Assembly (NCBI GenBank): GCA_009767595.1 | Contig: VSDK01028563.1 | Location: forward strand, 251,000-314,999 | DNA from: Symbiodinium kawagutii | Taxonomy: Eukaryota; Sar; Dinophyceae; Suessiales; Symbiodiniaceae | Reading direction: 5' to 3' | Length of the DNA stretch: 64,000 nucleotides | Shown: positions 60,720 to 64,000 of the stretch, piece after piece | Layout of the letters: the number at the start of each line of letters is the position of its first letter | Position numbering within the stretch: position 1 is the stretch's first letter | Translations under genes and position numbers: made by a program | Notes under the pieces: model-generated | What the model was told of the DNA's origin: nothing | Databases searched by the model: none | Seen by the model: only the letters and a program-made list of their open reading frames with translations

Positions 60720-61859
60720 GTGCCAAAGCTTTTTGGATGGAAAGAGAAGTGGCATCATTTCGATCTATATATGTTGGAAAGGAAGTATGCGGGAAATCAC
60801 TATGAGGGTCATGAATACTGGGGGAGATCTGCTGCAGCGTGTCGTCAACATGCTGAGCAAGTGGCAGCAGAAGGTGCTGCTGTGGCTTCTGCGTATTGGG
60901 AACGGTCGGCAGCTGCTGAAGATCTTGCACTGAATGGTGAACATCGTGACCGTGGTCGGGCTGATGATGCTGCGGTGCATGGCGAACACCGTGACCGTGG
61001 TCGGGCTGATGATGCTGCGGTGCATGGAGAACACCGTGATCGCGGTCGGGCGGATGAGTCAGCAGTGCTCGGTGAACATCGCGATCAAGGTCGGGCGAAC
61101 GCAGTGCTTGGAGATCTATGTGATCACGGTCGGGCCTCTGCATCGGCAGTGCTTGGTGAACACCGCGATCAAGGTCGGGCGATAGCAACTGCGGATCTCG
61201 GACCTCTTCGTGATCAAGATCGGGCTGGAGCATTGGATGTGCATGGTGAACACCGCGAACGAGATCGGGCTTTCACTGCTGCGCATGGCGAACCTCGAGG
61301 ACAAGTTCGGGCTGCGGCTAGCAGTGCTTCTGACCTCTTTGTCGGTGGAGCCCGTGAAACGATGTTGGGAGCTGGTCTGGAACCATCGAGACCAGATGGT
61401 GTGGGAGCGACTTTGTACAGGGTCGCAGATGACATCAACCGTGGCGAGGCCTACAATCGCGCTGTGGACAAGTACATGAAAACCCCAGGTGGTTATGGCT
61501 ATGGGGATTCTCGTCGAACTGACCCCTTGGATCCTCGCTCTGCTTACTGGATACCACCTGTGGGTGGTGGCCGCGACATTGATGTGGTTCGCGATGATTC
61601 AGCTGCAATGTCATGGGAGACTGGCACGAACAACCGCATTGAGCTGCCCTCCTTGGAAGCAGATGCTACCCCATTGGCACTTGGAGATTGGCTGACGGTG
61701 ATTACTCCGTTGATGCGTGATGTGTCTCAGGTCAGTGCCATTTGGTGGGAGCGCACCAAGGGCCATGCAGTCGAGCTCTACAACAAGTGGCGGGTGTCCA
61801 CGCCTCTGGAGCGAGTTAGCATCACTCCAGTTCTTCCAGGTGATCTTCGAGATGCTTAA
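60720..61859 (+). pseudogene. Retroelement Gag, repeat and capsid-like segment
   Basis: A 379-codon frame; the ATG at 60720 is probably internal rather than a true start. It opens with FGWKEKWHHFDLYMLERKY. About residues 70-205 are roughly nine diverging 13-15-residue repeats (GEHRDRGRADDAAVH and variants). It continues into a capsid-like part (GDWLTVITPLMRDVS, WWERTKGHAVELYNKW) typical of copia Gag. A stop at 61859 cuts it; the homologous continuation (MLKAIPADQQQALIS) is in the next frame from about 61840. Confidence 0.7.
60930..61320 (+). repeat. Gag-internal short coding repeats
   Basis: About nine units of 39-45 bp encode GEHRDRGRADDAAVH variants. The first three are nearly identical at the DNA level; later ones diverge in sequence and length but keep frame. 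Confidence 0.85.
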
Positions 61860-62628
61860 GGCTATCCCTGCTGATCAACAGCAGGCATTGATCTCAGCCA
61901 GGGAGATGAACTCGTGCGCCATCCTCTATCGCTTGCTGGTTCGCTTTCAGCCTGGAGGTAGTGGCGAGAAGACCCTCCTCTTGCAGAAGTTGACCAATCT
62001 CGACGAGGCCACCAACATGCAGACCTTGTCGGCTGCTGTGCGCAGTTGGCGCCGGTACTACACCCGAGCCAATGAGGTGGGTGCCATCATCCCGGATGGG
62101 ACGTTGCTGCTTCAGGCCCTTGAGAAAGGTGTGCAGATGGTCGCATCTTGTGATAGCCAAGCTGCCTTCAGATTGGCCCAGTCAAGATCACAGTTGGGGG
62201 TTGATGAGAGACCGGATCATGGCACGTTGCGGAAGTTCTCTCAATGTCTTCTGGCAGAAGCTGAGTCGTTGGCCTTGCTGAATCCGACCTCTCAAACCGT
62301 TACTACCACTCCCAACGTGAAACAGCTGGGAGCCACCCCTTCTTCCAATTCCACCAGTTCATCACCTACGAAACCTCCACCTGGTTCCAAGGATGGCAAG
62401 GGCACTGGTACGGCAGAGAAGCCCTGCAGATACTTCATTAAGGAGAATGGGTGCAAGGCCGGCAAGACCTGCAAGTTTCAACACTCGTGGGAGGGTGTGC
62501 AGGACAAAGCATCTCGCTGCTGGATTTGTGGGGCCACTACTCATCGAAAGGCGGACTGCCCGGTGCGTGGGACTGGGAACAAACCTTCACACCATGGTGG
62601 TTCTGGTTCGGGGAGGTGGCGGTGCTGA
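61840..62628 (+). pseudogene. Retroelement capsid/nucleocapsid segment with CCCH and CCHC fingers
   Basis: Open in one frame from before 61840 to the stop at 62628. It first completes the capsid-like domain (AILYRLLVRFQPGG, LLLQKLTNL). Then come a Thr/Ser/Pro linker, a CCCH finger with spacing C-x8-C-x5-C-x3-H (CRYFIKENGC then KTCKFQH) and a zinc knuckle C-x2-C-x4-H-x4-C (CWICGATTHRKADC). A one-base frame change at about 62600-62612, in a Gly-rich stretch, leads into the Pol frame. Confidence 0.75.
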
Positions 62629-64000
62629 TGGAAGTGGCCGAGGTCGTGGTGGTGATCACAACAAGCGTAGCCCTCCTTCAGGAGGTGGTGGGAAATCTTC
62701 AACTTCTGGAAATGCAGGAGGTGGATCAACCACGACGTCAACACCCTCAGGCACTGGTTCTGGTGAGAAACAGGGTAGTACCAACAAACCGGCAGTGAAT
62801 GAGATGTCTACTGCTAGCAAAGACGAGCCAGTGCAGAGCACCTCAGGGGGAACTACAAAGGTGGGCGCCAATGATTTGTTGCTTGAAGCGACCCAACTGT
62901 TGAAGGCTCTTCGAATGCCTTCAATGAATGTCATGAAGTTGACGAAAGTCCAAGCCAACGAAGCATGGGTCTTGCTGGACTCCGGTGCTACTCATGGGCT
63001 ACGTCCTGCTTCGAGTTTGGAGGAGTGGAATCAAGGAATCCCCACTCGAGTCAGTTTGGCTGAAGGTGAAACCAACAGTTTGAGGCTCAAGGAGAACACT
63101 CGGGTTCTGCTGGCTGACCCTTCAACGTCTACATCATGGATTGTGCCTTTGGGGGCAGTGGCGGAATTGGGTTACCGCTTCGAGTGGCAAGGAGATCGAT
63201 GCACATTGTCGCATCGTCAATATGGAACAACCATACCAGTTGATGTCAAGGAAGGTTGCCCTATGATCTCCATGTGTGAAGGTCAGAAGATCCTGGATCA
63301 ACTTGAAACGGCACAACAAAATCACCTTCAACGACTGCGGATGGTTCGAACTTTGACCAAGAACCCTCAGGCCCTGGATCCCAAGCAGATGACTATGGAC
63401 TTGGCCTTGCTGGTGAAGCTTCGTACTATGTTCCCGACCTTGCCAGAGGAAGTGCTGACAAAGGTAGTACCGCCCTACACCTCGGACATGATGGAGGGTT
63501 TGGGACAACGGTTGCCTTGGAATAGGCGAAAGCGCCGAAGGCTTCAACAAGCTGACAATGTCATCGTTCACTTCTACGCCGGAAGTTGCGGCCAGTACTG
63601 GGAAAAAGAGATTGGGTCCCAAAACACGGAAGTGCTGCGCATCGACCTTTTGGCACCGGTGTCTTCTGACATGATGAACCCGGAGGTGTTTTGGTCTGCG
63701 ATGAGTTTGATGATGTCTGGTCGGGTAAAAGCTATTCTTGCCGGACCTCCATGCAGAACGGTATCGGCATTGCGGTTTCAGGACGATGATGGCCCTGGTA
63801 TCGTTCGTGATGAACAGTACCCTTGGGGTCGACCTGACATCACGGAGAAGGAAGCAGAGCTGGTCCTTTCCGACTCTGCGCTGTGGCTGAAGGTGCTCTT
63901 GGCCTATGGATTGGCAGAGGAAGCTCGGTTCGAACTTCGTCCACAATCTCCGCAGACGGCATTCATCTTAGAGCAGCCTGAAGACCCGGCTCGATATCGT
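62600..64000 (+). CDS. Retroelement Pol: aspartic protease and methyltransferase-like domain (partial)
   Basis: The frame is open without a stop to the last base, ending exactly on a codon. A Gly/Ser-rich lead is followed by a retropepsin-type core at about 62965-62994 (AWVLLDSGATHGL). After about 150 residues comes a Rossmann-like segment: NVIVHFYAGSCGQYWEKE, an acidic strand end EVLRIDLL, and AILAGPPCRTVSALR. These resemble motifs I, II and IV of C5-cytosine methyltransferases, with the catalytic-type Cys in PPC present. Copia-like elements carrying cytosine methyltransferases have been described from Symbiodinium; whether this segment belongs to that lineage or is a diverged remnant cannot be told here. 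The rest of Pol lies outside the window. Confidence 0.75.

Larger units (their letters stand above)
59640..64000 (+). mobile_element. Copia-like LTR retroelement, 5' part
   Basis: Runs off the window edge. In order: a leader (59640-59751) with a perfect 6-bp hairpin, a proline-rich Gag start, a Gag body with short repeats, a capsid-like segment, a CCCH zinc finger and a CCHC knuckle, an aspartic protease (LLDSGATHGL) and a methyltransferase-like segment (GPPCRTVS). Integrase and reverse transcriptase would lie beyond 64000. No left LTR boundary (TG...CA) or primer-binding site could be fixed. It is the only coding feature on the plus strand. Gag is spread over frames with at least three changes, so this copy is probably not autonomous unless some breaks are sequencing errors. 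Confidence 0.8.

Noticed and set aside
60577-61233. 218-codon minus frame inside the retroelement
   Set aside because: It is an antisense shadow of the Gag repeats; no domain, and opposite to the element.
63134-63946. 270-codon minus frame at the window end
   Set aside because: It is antisense to the open Pol frame, which has protease and methyltransferase-like motifs.

Overview
This window looks like nuclear DNA of a dinoflagellate, most likely a Symbiodiniaceae/Suessiales type. The evidence: very small exons in AT-richer introns; phase-consistent splicing that needs GC and GA donors as well as GT; long gene-free stretches of microsatellites and MITE-like inverted repeats; an expanded-type RCC1-like repeat gene; and a copia-like retroelement with a cytosine-methyltransferase-like Pol segment. 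No prokaryotic operons, rRNA, tRNA or CRISPR were seen. All splice models below were built by eye from reading-frame and phase continuity and have no transcript support.

Layout. Every host gene I can support lies on the minus strand, so transcription runs from about 59 kb down to 1.3 kb. Reading in that direction: (Y) an unrecognised multi-exon gene at about 59.0-55.0 kb; (AP) a CPA2-type cation/proton antiporter with signal peptide, coiled coil, transmembrane core and RCK/TrkA-N-like tail, 53.9-39.9 kb; (ArsA) exons for the C-terminal half of an ArsA/Get3-type ATPase, 39.3-35.7 kb, followed by exons for an N-terminal half (P-loop and DPAHS), 34.8-33.2 kb; (SUB) a subtilase with PA domain, EGF-like module and C-terminal membrane anchor, 32.1-23.9 kb; (X) an unrecognised gene with a phase-consistent 12-exon chain, 18.7-7.9 kb, plus a paralogous exon at 22.2-22.5 kb; (ArsA again) two C-terminal-type ArsA exons at 4.1-3.5 kb; (RCC) a single-exon RCC1-like gene with a ubiquitin-like N terminus, 2.8-1.3 kb. 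On the plus strand, 59.75-64.0 kb holds a copia-like retroelement whose Gag part is broken into several frames; its Pol frame is still open at the window edge.

Between the exons are three families of short inverted-repeat elements, many in complementary half-copies, and microsatellites. The large tandem repeats are mostly placed 3 to about 110 nt upstream of minus-strand splice acceptors, always with the same strand bias.

Functionally the host genes are not an obvious pathway: ion/proton antiport, an ArsA/Get3-type ATPase, a secretory membrane protease and a ubiquitin-like/RCC1 protein. The most interesting points are the MTase-like domain in Pol, the inverted order and duplication of ArsA half-genes, the repeat-acceptor association, a 149-bp duplication of a splice acceptor inside the antiporter, and the unidentified gene X.
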